Shown here piece by piece: positions 23,340-32,500 of a DNA stretch of 39,953 nt. A program made the position numbers and the translations under genes. Numbering within the stretch: the first letter of the stretch is position 1; every line of letters starts with the position of its first letter. Under the pieces are notes generated by a model. That model did not search any database. It saw only the letters and a program-made list of their open reading frames with translations, and was not told the DNA's origin. The stretch lies in assembly GCA_023133415.1 (NCBI GenBank), contig JAGLWM010000011.1, positions 1 to 39,953 on the forward strand. Reading direction: 5' to 3'. The stretch comes from Candidatus Pacearchaeota archaeon. Lineage in GTDB: Archaea > Nanobdellota > Nanobdellia > Pacearchaeales > GW2011-AR1.

Positions 23340-24404
23340 ATGGTGAGTTTGAAAATAGATGTGAAGAAAAGGGATTTTGTTTGGATAGTTCCATTGGTTG
23401 TTGTGTTGGTTGTCGGTTTTGCTGTTGCTTATAATTCCGGGGCTTCTTCGTCGGTGATGGGGCATGATGTTGATGAGATTGATTGGAGCAAATCAATAGC
23501 TCAATTGAAGGCAAATAAGATTTGTATTGGTTCTGATTGTAGGACGAGTTGGTCAGGTGCGGAAGTGGGCGAAGGTAATGGGTCTTCGTTTTGGTTGCAG
23601 AATGAGGAATGGCTAAATTCGATTTACTATAATGAAGGCAGGGTTGGTATTGGGACATCTAGTCCTCAAGCTAAGTTGCATGTGGTGGGAGGAGATAGTG
23701 ATGCGGTCGGGATAAGTAACTCTGCTTTGACTAAATATGCTTTTTTGTCAGGCAATGGTGACATATATGCGTCAAGATATGTAGTAGGTCAAAAAGGACT
23801 TTGTATTGGTAGTGATTGTAGAACAAGTTGGCCAAGTGGTGGCGGTGGGAGTTGTCTTCCTTTGGCAGGTGGCAAAATGAATAGTGGTGCAATAATTGAT
23901 AATGCTGGTAGAACGCACCTCGCTTCCACAGAAGACATATATTTATTAGCCAGGGGGGGTGATACTATTGTTTCTAATGCATGGGGAGGGTCAGGTAATT
24001 TAAAAGTTGATGGGGGCATAACTTTAGGGGGTGTAAAAAAGACAAGCTGGCCGAGTGGGGGAGCTGGAGGGAAAATAGTGAGAGCATATACTAGTTCATT
24101 TGGATTAACTGGCAAGGGAGCGGCATTGCATTTGTCTTGTCCTAATCAGGGACAATATCTTTCGGCAGAATATAAACATATAGGAGAGGGTAATTGGATG
24201 CCTTTAGTTGGTAAGGAATCAACAGGGGGATGGGGGCAGACTGCGGGGAGTTGTCCAGGTCGTTGTGAGCCTTGTTATAAAGATGATTCATTGGATGAAG
24301 GTTTTGTGAGAGGAATTACTATTAGGAATCCAACTGGTGGGTGTCATGATTGGGCATATGATAGAAACTGGCAATATAGGATATATTGTGAATATATAAA
24401 ATAA
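23340..24404 (+). CDS. membrane-anchored surface protein with phage-tail-like repeats
   Basis: A 354-aa protein with a signal-anchor at residues about 13-31 (FVWIVPLVVVLVVGFAVAY). Outside it has repeated units (KICIGSDCRTSWSG, GLCIGSDCRTSWPSG, GVKKTSWPSG) and the block GRVGIGTSSPQAKLHVVGG. That block is common in tail-fibre-like and adhesin proteins of phages and of CPR/DPANN cells. A Cys-rich C-terminal domain (SCPGRCEPCYKDD..GCHDWAYDRNWQYRIYC) follows. Probably a cell-surface adhesin. TATA atttataaat lies about 25 nt before the ATG. It is inserted between the two halves of the gdhA-dut duplication. Confidence 0.75.
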   Translation: MVSLKIDVKKRDFVWIVPLVVVLVVGFAVAYNSGASSSVMGHDVDEIDWSKSIAQLKANKICIGSDCRTSWSGAEVGEGNGSSFWLQNEEWLNSIYYNEGRVGIGTSSPQAKLHVVGGDSDAVGISNSALTKYAFLSGNGDIYASRYVVGQKGLCIGSDCRTSWPSGGGGSCLPLAGGKMNSGAIIDNAGRTHLASTEDIYLLARGGDTIVSNAWGGSGNLKVDGGITLGGVKKTSWPSGGAGGKIVRAYTSSFGLTGKGAALHLSCPNQGQYLSAEYKHIGEGNWMPLVGKESTGGWGQTAGSCPGRCEPCYKDDSLDEGFVRGITIRNPTGGCHDWAYDRNWQYRIYCEYIK

Positions 24405-24475
24405 TTTTTTACTAAAAGAATATACGTATAATTTAATGCAACAATATTTATAAGTTTGGATTTGATTTTTATGTT

Positions 24476-24720
24476 ATGATTATTGGTATTACCGGAACAT
24501 TGGGCGCGGGGAAGGGAACAATTGTTGAGTGTCTTTTGAGGAAGGGATTTGAACATTATTCGGTGCGGGAGTTTTTGGTTGATGAAATTTTGAAAAGAGG
24601 GTTGGAACCTAATCGGGAAAATATGGTTTTGGTTGCTAATGATTTGAGGGCGAGTTTTGGGGCAAGTTATATCGTTGAGGAATTGTATCGGAAGGCTGAG
24701 GAGAAAGGTGGTGATGCTGT
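24476..24720 (+). pseudogene. 5' fragment of the P-loop/dCMP-deaminase fusion gene
   Basis: The first 82 codons match the start of the intact gene at 33232 (MIIGITGTLGAGKGTIVE.., NRENMVLVANDLRA, YIVEELYRKAE). Homology then ends and the sequence continues as antisense gdhA. It keeps an intact promoter (atatttataag about 22-27 nt upstream), so a short P-loop peptide could still be made. The deaminase half is absent. Confidence 0.88.
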
Positions 24721-24987
24721 TTTTATTGTCATCCAGATTGACAGAGCACTTACTTCGTCGAGATTTACTTTCGGGTGATATCTTATTCCTCCCTTGTATG
24801 GTCCGAGCAGAGAGTTATGCTGGATTCTGTAACCTGTAAAAATTTTCTGTGTTCCGTCGTCCATCTGGACTGGAAAATTTATCTTTACTTCTCTTTCGGT
24901 ATTTGAAAGAATGTCTAATTTTTCCTGAGGCAAGTTTATTTTTTTTGCCGCCTCAGCGATTATTGTTTTTGCGTTTTCTAGTTCCAT
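24714..24987 (-). pseudogene. gdhA: truncated glutamate dehydrogenase, copy 2 (5' end)
   Basis: The minus-strand ORF matches GdhA residues 1-91 (MELENAK.. to SIWMTIKTA), then switches to antisense kinase-gene sequence at a short shared tgctgt stretch. It lacks catalytic Lys101 and the whole nucleotide-binding domain, so it cannot be an active GDH. The joint is head-to-head with the kinase fragment. Confidence 0.9.
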
Positions 24988-25106
24988 TGATTTCTTTCTT
25001 TTTTAGAAAAAAAGAAATTTCTCGCAAGTAGAAAAACTTATTTTCCAAAACTTCGTTTTGATTTAATCTGTTTCTAAGTTTATTGTTATTTTTAATTGTT
25101 TGTAAT

Positions 25107-25317
25107 CATTGTTTACTTAGGGATTTTTGGGAACCAAAAATCCAGAACTCAGAACTTAGGTCGTTTGTTCCTCACTCTCAGAACTTAGAGCCAATCGGGG
25201 AAGGGGAACCGCCCGGAGGGGAAGGGGCGGAAATGCAAGAAAACAGGGAATGCTCCAACGGGGCGACTCTTCTCCCTATCTGAGTTCTGGTCAGCGAGTA
25301 TTAAACATTGTTTACTT
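25107..25317. mobile_element. MITE-like insertion with 12-bp direct repeats and TIRs
   Basis: A 187-bp block (25119-25305) is bracketed by 12-bp direct repeats cattgtttactt (25107-25118 and 25306-25317). The paralogous spacer upstream of dut copy 1 has this 12-mer only once and no insert, which gives the empty site. The insert contains a perfect 12-bp inverted repeat ccagaactcaga (25142-25153)/tctgagttctgg (25279-25290). It is much more GC-rich than its surroundings and encodes no transposase. It lies in the 374-nt gap between truncated gdhA and dut copy 2. Confidence 0.7.
25197..25227 (+). other. G-quadruplex motif within the MITE-like insert
   Basis: Four GGGG runs separated by loops of 2, 11 and 2 nt (gggg aa gggg, then gggg aa gggg). 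Such a motif is exceptional in this AT-rich region. It could fold as a G-quadruplex on the plus strand; whether it matters is unknown. Confidence 0.6.
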
Positions 25318-25362
25318 GAGATTTTATAAAAAATTTATAAAGACCAAACAGAATTATTTATT

Positions 25363-25788
25363 ATGATAAAAGTAAAAGTAAAAAGATTAAAAGAGAACGC
25401 AATTATTCCAAGATATGCACACAAGGGAGATGCTGGGATGGATTTATTTTCGGCTGGGAATTATATTGTACCGGCTGGAAAAAGACAGTTGGTCTCTACA
25501 GGAATCGCAATGGAATTACCCGAAGGATATTTTGCTTCTATTCGTGGAAAAAGTGGATTAGCGTATAAAAAAGGAATTTCCATTCTTGGTGGCGTGATTG
25601 AATACACTTATCGGGGAGAATATGGAGTTATTGTTTTGAATACTGGAGACGAAGATTTCGAAGACAAAGCAGGGGACCAAGTTGCGCAAATTGTAATCAC
25701 CCCTGTAGCTACAGCTGAAGTTGAAGAAATTGAAGAGTTGAGCGAGACAGTGAGGGGAGATGGCGCTTGGGGAAGTACGGGGGATTAA
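25363..25788 (+). CDS. dut: dUTPase, intact copy 2
   Basis: dUTPase hydrolyses dUTP to dUMP, keeping uracil out of DNA and feeding ThyX. The 141-aa trimeric-type protein has motif 1 GDAGMDLFSA, motif 2 RGKSGLAYKKGI, motif 3 GVIEYTYRGEYGV (Glu where the catalytic Asp is usual) and motif 5 RGDGAWGSTGD instead of GGFGSTG. Codons are A-rich while the nonsense-bearing copy 1 is G/T-rich, so the copies have distinct histories. TATA atttataaag lies about 22-28 nt upstream. It is the only full-length dut in the window. Confidence 0.93.
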   Translation: MIKVKVKRLKENAIIPRYAHKGDAGMDLFSAGNYIVPAGKRQLVSTGIAMELPEGYFASIRGKSGLAYKKGISILGGVIEYTYRGEYGVIVLNTGDEDFEDKAGDQVAQIVITPVATAEVEEIEELSETVRGDGAWGSTGD

Positions 25789-25844
25789 GAAAAGACAGAG
25801 GCGTAACAATATTTATAAGTAATGTATCGTTGGTATTTGTGAAA

Positions 25845-25976
25845 AAAGTTTGTTACAATAGTTTTTCTTCCTTCAAAATGCCCCTGCACTTTTGGAATCT
25901 TAAACCTGTCGCTGGAAACATTAATCTGCTTTACTTTTTGATAAGCTTCTTCTAATAGTTTTTCATCATTTGCCAT
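25845..25976 (-). pseudogene. N-terminal fragment of translation factor aIF2-beta
   Basis: The minus-strand ORF begins MANDEKLLEEAYQKV and continues DRFKIPKVQGHFEGRKTIVTNF, which matches the start of archaeal initiation factor 2 beta. After Phe44 the homology stops and about 19 unrelated residues follow. The helical core and zinc ribbon of aIF2-beta are missing, so the full gene must be elsewhere. It keeps a good TATA box (25997-26006) shared with the divergent membrane-protein gene. Confidence 0.75.
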
Positions 25977-25996
25977 ATTTTATTTGTGAAAGAAGA

Positions 25997-26006
25997 ATTT
26001 ATAAAT
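25997..26006. promoter_or_regulatory. shared bidirectional TATA box, aIF2-beta fragment/membrane gene
   Basis: The perfect palindrome atttataaat lies about 21 nt from both the minus ATG (25976) and the plus ATG (26027). Confidence 0.65.
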
Positions 26007-26026
26007 GTTTTATGTTTTATTATATA

Positions 26027-26554
26027 ATGAACATTAAAAATATTGTTTTGGGAATTGCCATTATTATTTTAACTATTTTTGTAACTTTTTACGGAATTAA
26101 TACTTTTTATTCTAAACCAAATTATGATGATTTTTGCGGGGATGTAAAAACTCAAGAAGTGATAAATAGTTTAGAAAGATGTGAGGAGATTGGGGGGAAG
26201 TGGTCTGTATATGAAGATGTAAGACCTGTTGAAGCAGGGGCAGAAGGATTTTGCGACAGAGATTATTCTTGCAGACAAGAGTTAGAAGATATAAGAAAAA
26301 TACGCTCAAGAAATGTTTTTTTAATTGCCTTGCCTTTAGGAATTATTATAATTGCTTTTGGAGCTTTTATTTTTGGGCTTGAAGTTGTTGGTGCTGGTTT
26401 AATGGGAGGAGGCGTGGGAACTCTTATTTATGGAGCTGGAGCATACTGGTCATATAGCGCGAATTGGATTAGATTTATAATTTCCTTAATTGGACTTATA
26501 ATTTTAATATGGATTGCTTATTGGTTTAATAAAAAAATAGGGAAGAAGAAATAA
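26027..26554 (+). CDS. conserved four-helix membrane protein, hypothetical
   Basis: The tracked start at 25970 is upstream of the promoter; ATG 26027 (MNIKNIVLG) gives 175 aa. There is an N-terminal helix (about 5-27) and a Cys-containing extracytoplasmic loop (DDFCGDVKT, ERCEEIGGKW, CDRDYSCRQELED). Three more hydrophobic segments follow (about 98-118, 120-142 rich in Gly, and 147-168), then a basic tail. I recall similar proteins in DPANN and CPR genomes without an assigned function. Its stop is 1 nt before the next ATG, so it heads the surface-protein operon. Confidence 0.7.
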   Translation: MNIKNIVLGIAIIILTIFVTFYGINTFYSKPNYDDFCGDVKTQEVINSLERCEEIGGKWSVYEDVRPVEAGAEGFCDRDYSCRQELEDIRKIRSRNVFLIALPLGIIIIAFGAFIFGLEVVGAGLMGGGVGTLIYGAGAYWSYSANWIRFIISLIGLIILIWIAYWFNKKIGKKK

Positions 26555-26880
26555 CATGAACAAAAAAATTACTGCAATAATTATAGCAATGATTCTTATA
26601 GCCGGAATTATTGGAGGCTTTCTGCTTTTTAAGATTTTTCAAAAATCAGATAAAAACGAACTTATTGTAAAGTTTCAGCAATTCCAGCAATCATATAATC
26701 AAAAACAGGCTTTGGGTTATGATTTAATTCAGGTTGATTTAATTGTACAGCAAGGAAAGATGGCATTTAATAGAGGAGATTACAAAGAAGCTAACAAGAA
26801 ACTTAATCAAGCTATTGAGTCTTTAGAAAAATTAAAAAAACCTGAAGAGATAGTTTACAGCAATAGAGTTTGCGAGGAAG
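26550..26880 (+). repeat. duplicated anchor module, copy 1
   Basis: About 325 bp from the taacatgaacaaaaaa start through the coiled-coil codons are nearly identical (roughly a dozen differences) to 28081-28411. Two adjacent genes therefore share an anchor but not the domain after it, which is recent segmental duplication with domain swapping. Confidence 0.9.
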
Positions 26881-28085
26881 ATAATTTTGGCTTGCATATT
26901 ATTTGGGATAGAACAGTAGAATCTAATGAACTTAATGTTAACCTAATCAGAGGTATGAACCATTTCAATAACGAGAGAAAATTAAGAGATTGGATTAAAT
27001 TATATCAAAATGCTGGTTTGGATATTGTTTTGAGTTTAATTCCAAATAATGATGTTTGGAGGAATTCTGTTATTAAATCTATTGACCTTGGAGGTATTCC
27101 TGGAGGAGCAGATATTTCTGGTTTTCCAAGTAATGTAGAAGCATACAAAAAGGATCTCGTGCGTCTTGTTGAGGGTGTTGATGGCGATGGCGTTGAGGAT
27201 TATTCAGAACTTAGATATCCCATCAAATATATACAAGTTGGAAACGAAGTGTTTTGGCAGTGGTATGGAAATCCCCCATCTTCTATCACAAACAAACAGC
27301 AATTGTATTCTTGGAGATTGAATCATTTAAATGAAGTATGGCAAAGTTATGGAGAGTTTTTGAAGATAACATATGAGACTATAAAAGCCGAAAATCCAGA
27401 TATGATGGTAATTTTAGGAGATATATACGGTCCAGATCTGGAAGTTACAGACGATGAAAAAATAGTATTAACAAACTACAGGAATTATTTTGATATTGCT
27501 GATGTTCATTTTTACGGAAATTATAAAGAGCTTGAAGAGACAATTGACGATAAAGATGTTTTATTTGGCATGCAAAAACCGATTTGGAGTCTTGAAATCG
27601 GCGGTCCAATGAAAGATTACACTTTGAAAGAACATGCAGAAGAAGTCGTAAAAATGCAACTTGTTTTGTTTGAAAAAGGAATAGATAAATCTTTTTGGAG
27701 TTCCTTAATTCCTACAATAGGATGGCCACAAAGTTTTTTGAATACGGCCTTGCTGGACAAATCGTTCAATAAAAAACCCGCATATTATACATATAAAATA
27801 CTTAAGAACAAGATTAATTGTTTTGCATCTGTAAACAAAATAAGTTCAGATGAATATTTTTATAAAGTAAAATTTGACGACAAAGATCCAGTTTTTGTTT
27901 TATGGTCTGAAAACGGGGAAAAGATAATTGATTTTTCACAATATATTTTCACACCCAATGTAAAAATAACGCATATTGTCACAGAACTCGACGCAGATAA
28001 TAATCCCATCTATCCAGACGAAGAGATTATTTCCTCAGATTCAATCCAAATAGATGAGACGCCAATATTTATTGAGGAAGTATAA
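26556..28085 (+). CDS. membrane-anchored glycoside-hydrolase-like protein 1
   Basis: A 509-aa protein. It has an N-terminal helix (about 5-27), then a coiled-coil-like region (about 30-100) nearly identical to that of the next protein. The Cys motif has decayed to YSNRVCEED. A TIM-barrel glycosidase-like domain (about 110-410) follows, with IQVGNEVFWQWYG (candidate acid/base Glu) and IWSLEIGGP (candidate nucleophile Glu), then a C-terminal beta domain (VLWSENGEKIIDFS.., ETPIFIEEV). The family resembles clan GH-A enzymes; the substrate is unknown. Predicted to act outside the cell. Codons are A-rich. Confidence 0.75.
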   Translation: MNKKITAIIIAMILIAGIIGGFLLFKIFQKSDKNELIVKFQQFQQSYNQKQALGYDLIQVDLIVQQGKMAFNRGDYKEANKKLNQAIESLEKLKKPEEIVYSNRVCEEDNFGLHIIWDRTVESNELNVNLIRGMNHFNNERKLRDWIKLYQNAGLDIVLSLIPNNDVWRNSVIKSIDLGGIPGGADISGFPSNVEAYKKDLVRLVEGVDGDGVEDYSELRYPIKYIQVGNEVFWQWYGNPPSSITNKQQLYSWRLNHLNEVWQSYGEFLKITYETIKAENPDMMVILGDIYGPDLEVTDDEKIVLTNYRNYFDIADVHFYGNYKELEETIDDKDVLFGMQKPIWSLEIGGPMKDYTLKEHAEEVVKMQLVLFEKGIDKSFWSSLIPTIGWPQSFLNTALLDKSFNKKPAYYTYKILKNKINCFASVNKISSDEYFYKVKFDDKDPVFVLWSENGEKIIDFSQYIFTPNVKITHIVTELDADNNPIYPDEEIISSDSIQIDETPIFIEEV

Positions 28086-28411
28086 CATGAACAAAAAAAT
28101 TACTGCAATAATTATAGCAATGATTCTTATAGCCGGAATTATTGGAGGCTTTTTGCTTTTTAAGATTTTTCAAAAATCAGATAAAAACGAACTTATTGTA
28201 AAGTTTCAGCAATTCCAGCAATCATATAATCAAAAACAGGCTTTGGGTTATGATTTAACTCAAGTTGATTTAATTGTACAGCAAGGAAAAATGGCATTTA
28301 ATAGAGGAGATTACAAAGAAGCTAACAAGAAACTTAATCAAGCTATTGAGCTTTTGAAAAAATTAAAAAAACCTGAGGAAATAGTTTGCGGCAATGGAGT
28401 TTGCGAGGAAA
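28081..28411 (+). repeat. duplicated anchor module, copy 2
   Basis: Near-identical to 26550-26880. This copy keeps an intact CGNGVCEESETAKNCPEDCG motif after the coiled coil, while copy 1 has lost it. Confidence 0.9.
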
Positions 28412-29433
28412 GTGAAACAGCAAAGAATTGTCCTGAGGATTGTGGCGAAGAATTTATTCATCGTATTTATAGCACTTCAGATTTTGGATTTGTTGCTGAT
28501 TCAGCTATAAAAGGAAATTACATTTATTTTGTTGGGAAAAATGGGTTGGCTGTATTGGATATTGTTAATCCTAAAAATCCAAAAGTCTTAGAAACATTAG
28601 TATCTAGTATTCCCTTTAACGATATTTTCACTGAAGGTAATTACGCTTATGTTACGGCAGGACAAAGGAGATTACCAGATGGTATGTTAAAAATATTTGA
28701 TATTTCAAATCCACAGAAAATTTATGAAATTGAAAATAATTTAGTATTGCCAGAAGGACCGACCGGCATCTTTGTGAAGAATAGCATTGCTTATGTTGGC
28801 GACTTTGCATCCGGATTGATGATAGTTGATGTAAAAGATCCCGAGGCTCCTGAAATAATTTCAACTTATTCCTTAAACCGCCAGAAGGGTCATGTATGGT
28901 GGTTTGAAGTTAAGGATAATTATGTTTATCTTCCATATGATGCAGAGGGATTTCATATTTTAGATATTTCAAATCCCTATAATCTTATTGAGGTAGGTTC
29001 GTTTAATAAAAAAAGCCCAGATGAAAGTGATTATTACTTTAATGACGTGGCAGTAGCAGGGGATTATGCTTTTATCACACTGGATTATGCAGGGATGATT
29101 GTTTTAGATGTCTCTGATGTTAATAATCTTAAAGAAGTGGCTCATGTTGATCCATGGCCTAATTGTAAATGGGGAACATGCCCTGGCCATATGATTCAGG
29201 TCGAAATCAAAGACAGCTTCGCTTATCTTACTGCTGGAAAAGACGGCCTGTATGTTTATAACATCAGCAACCCGATACAGCCTGTTTTAGTAACAAAATT
29301 CCCTGAATCAGCGAAGTCCGGTAAGGGCTGTGCATGGGGCTTATTTATAAAAGACAATCTTGTCAATGTTGGATATAATATTTGTAAAGCCCAAAACATA
29401 AAAGGAGCGTTTGAAATTTTTGAAATAAAATGA
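28087..29433 (+). CDS. membrane-anchored LVIVD-type beta-propeller protein
   Basis: The tracked start at 28054 is internal to the previous gene; ATG 28087 gives 448 aa. The N-terminal helix and coiled coil (about 1-100) duplicate those of the preceding protein. They are followed by the Cys motif CGNGVCEESETAKNCPEDCG (about 102-121) and at least six repeats of about 45-55 aa with the core L-x-V-x-D-I-x-x-P (GLAVLDIVNPKNP, LKIFDISNPQ, LMIVDVKDPEAP, FHILDISNPYN, MIVLDVSDVNN, LYVYNISNPIQP). These are LVIVD repeats forming a beta-propeller. Probably an exposed binding protein. It starts 1 nt after the previous stop. Confidence 0.85.
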   Translation: MNKKITAIIIAMILIAGIIGGFLLFKIFQKSDKNELIVKFQQFQQSYNQKQALGYDLTQVDLIVQQGKMAFNRGDYKEANKKLNQAIELLKKLKKPEEIVCGNGVCEESETAKNCPEDCGEEFIHRIYSTSDFGFVADSAIKGNYIYFVGKNGLAVLDIVNPKNPKVLETLVSSIPFNDIFTEGNYAYVTAGQRRLPDGMLKIFDISNPQKIYEIENNLVLPEGPTGIFVKNSIAYVGDFASGLMIVDVKDPEAPEIISTYSLNRQKGHVWWFEVKDNYVYLPYDAEGFHILDISNPYNLIEVGSFNKKSPDESDYYFNDVAVAGDYAFITLDYAGMIVLDVSDVNNLKEVAHVDPWPNCKWGTCPGHMIQVEIKDSFAYLTAGKDGLYVYNISNPIQPVLVTKFPESAKSGKGCAWGLFIKDNLVNVGYNICKAQNIKGAFEIFEIK

Positions 29434-29448
29434 GTTTTAATTTTGCCT

Positions 29449-29514
29449 GTCTGCGACAACGGGATTTGAGGGGAGGGGGATACTGTGGAGAATTGTCCGG
29501 AAGATTGTCAATAA
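29449..29514 (+). pseudogene. relic of a Cys-rich gene end before the third array gene
   Basis: The frame reads VCDNGI-stop-GEGDTVENCPEDCQ-stop, a degenerate CGNGxCExGE..NCPEDC tail. Together with the following taaaatttaagaggagataac it matches the end of the 1017-aa gene (32519-32610). It is a leftover of a tandem duplication. Confidence 0.75.
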
Positions 29515-29532
29515 AATTTAAGAGGAGATAAC

Positions 29533-32500
29533 ATGAACAAAAAACTATTATTAATCATTGTAGGAATAATTCTTCTTATTGGAATTATTGGAGGCATTTG
29601 GTTGTATTTGCAAAAAGGAAAATGCGGCGATGGAATTTGCGAGGCAGGGGAAAATGAAAAAAATTGTCCTGAGGATTGCAAGGTTGAATCTCATCCAGAA
29701 CAAACACAATTTGGGTTCAATGTTCTTTGGTGGGAGCAATTAGATTTGCAAAAACAAGAAGAGGTTCTCGCACATCTTAAAAAACTCAGGGTTGATTGGG
29801 TTAGGATTCCGTTTTATTGGGATAATTTCATAGAGCCTAAAAAAGGAGAATTTAATTTTGAAAAAGCAGACAAGATGATAAAAGCTTTTTGCGAGAATGA
29901 TATAAATGTTCTTTTAATTGCAGGTGGCAGCCCTGATTGGTCTACAAAATGTGATAATAGAGGAGGCGCAAAACCACCTGAAAATGTAAGCGACTATGTT
30001 AATTTTATTTCTGAAGCTGCAAGCAGGTATGAAAGTGACTGCGTGGCGTGGGAAATTTGGAACGAACCAGACAATCAGCCCTATTGGGGGTGTTCTCCCC
30101 CCAACGCGCAAGAATATATGGACTTGCTAAAACCAACTTATAAAATTATCAAAGAAAAAAATCCTGAAGCTATTGTTGTTGGCGGTGCTATATTAATTCA
30201 ATTTCTAAACAATCCAAATTATGCATATTTGGATGAATTGCTTAAGTTAGAGCTTTTGAAATACTCTGATGTTGTTTCTGTGCATATTTATCCTAGAGAA
30301 AACATTGATTTTATAACAGATTTTGACAATAGCATGAAACAGGTAAAAAAACGCATTGATAAATATGGGGGGAGTGAAATTTGGATAACTGAAACAAGTC
30401 TGTTTAGTAAGCGATTTTCAGAACAGAAATTAATAGAATTACTTTTGGACAAAGGGCTTATTCCTTCCCAAATAAAAGAATTATCAAAAATTCCTCTTTG
30501 CAAATTTGCTTTTACCCCGCCACACACTCCAGGAGAAATTCTTAAGAAAATAGAAGTGAAAGATGAAATATATAATCGTTGCGGCGCTCCTTTCGGTCTT
30601 ACTCTTGCAGACATTAGTTTCTTGTCAGAACAATTTTTAGTCGATGCACAAAATCAGCAGGCTGACTTTTTAGAAAGATTATACGAAATTAGTTCTCAAT
30701 ACAGAACATTTTGGTTTCAACTTTATGATATAGCTTTTTCTCAGGGAATAATGACTAAAGAATTTAATTCAAAATTGGCATATGATAGATTATTATCTTT
30801 GGTTGAGGAAGAAGCGATTTGCGGGAATGGTGTTTGCGAGGACGGAGAGAACGAAAAGAATTGCCCAGAGGATTGCGGAATTACTTTGATAACAGGACGA
30901 TTCGGCGTGGACGGAGCAGATCGCAGATATTTACAAACAATAGCTGAAATAGGCGATGGTGAATCTGGACAAAATGGCGTAAATTGGGGTTCAATTGAAC
31001 TTATAAACAATCAAACAGGAAAGCATTATTACGATTGGAAACTTGCCGATGTCTTTTTTGAGCGGATTAAAGCATCGGGGCGGGAAATTCAAATAACCTT
31101 GAGAATAGCGGATTGGGCGCTGGAGCGTGATGAATCAATCCAAGTAACGGATCCTGCTACGGGAAAAAAACACGGTGCAAATATACGATTAAAACCAGAA
31201 TATATTTCAAATTTTCGGGCATTTATCAAAGAGTTTGTAAGAAGATATCAGACTATCAATCTACAAATAGAAAGCGAAGCTGAAAATGAATGGATAAATG
31301 CAGAAGGATATATTGAAGCCCTTTGTATTGCCAAACAATCAGCAAAAGAAATAAATCCTCAAATACAGATCATGTCCGGAGGATTTAATATGTTTGTATT
31401 TTTCAGTCTTACGCCCATTCAACAGGCAGAGTGTTTAAAAAATCCTTTAGTAAAACAAAAACTTAATTTTATTAAAGAATTTATCGCAAAAAGCAAAGAT
31501 AATCAAGAATGTTTTGATGTTCTTACAGTACATCCGAATAGAGATTATAAAGATATTCCTCCGATGGTTGAATGGTTTAATCAGGAAATGGCATCACACG
31601 GTTATCAAAAAATGATGTGGGCGGATGATATGACCTCAGGACATTGGCTTTCGGGACCGTTTACGTCGAAAGAAGAAAAAAATATTTTGCAAAAATTGGA
31701 ACAGGACGATCCTGAAGCAATACAATGGTATAAGGAAGAACAAGCAAAACTTCTTGTAAAAAAAATAGTAACCAGTTTTGTTTCGGGACTTGAAAAAATA
31801 TACCTCTCAACTGATGTTGATTGGGCAAATTACCATATGTCTGAGTGGCGACATATGGGTCTATTGGAAAGTAACGGCAATTCAAAACAATCGTTTTACA
31901 CTTACAAGTTAATTGTTTCAAAATTAGATGGTTTTACTAAAGCTGAAAAATTAAACGATTATGCATATGAATTCACTTTTATAGATAAAGCCCCAGTGTT
32001 TGTTTTATGGAACGAGAATGGAGAAACCACAATAGATTTATCCTCGCATATTTCAACTCAAAATGCTGAAATAACTCACATTGTTACAGAGCTTGACGAT
32101 AATAACAATCCAATCTATTTGCCTGATGAAATTGTTTCAGCGAGTTCAATTCAGATAAGCGAAACACCGATTTTTGTTGAGGAAACAGGCGGGATACCAC
32201 AAGAATGCGAATTAACTTCAGCCAACTGGTCAACTCTCGAAGTCGTCGAGGGAAACATCGTTTCGTTAAAAGTCAAGGGGGGAAACTGCGACGGGCAAAC
32301 TGCTTCGCTTACGGTATGGAAAGATGATTTAATCGGCGACGAGTCGGTTGAAGTTAATCCGATTAGTATTGTATTTGACGGAGATTCAGCGACGGGAACT
32401 TGGACGGCGGAGTGGCAGGAAGACGGTATTGGCAACCCCGAATATTATTTTATAGCTGAGGTTGGAGGGGGTGAGATTAAGAGCGAGGGGTTGTTGAGGG

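Noticed and set aside
26550-28411. CRISPR or phage-like tandem repeat array
   Set aside because: The repeats are two long, coding anchor modules and not short regularly spaced units; no cas genes are present in the window.
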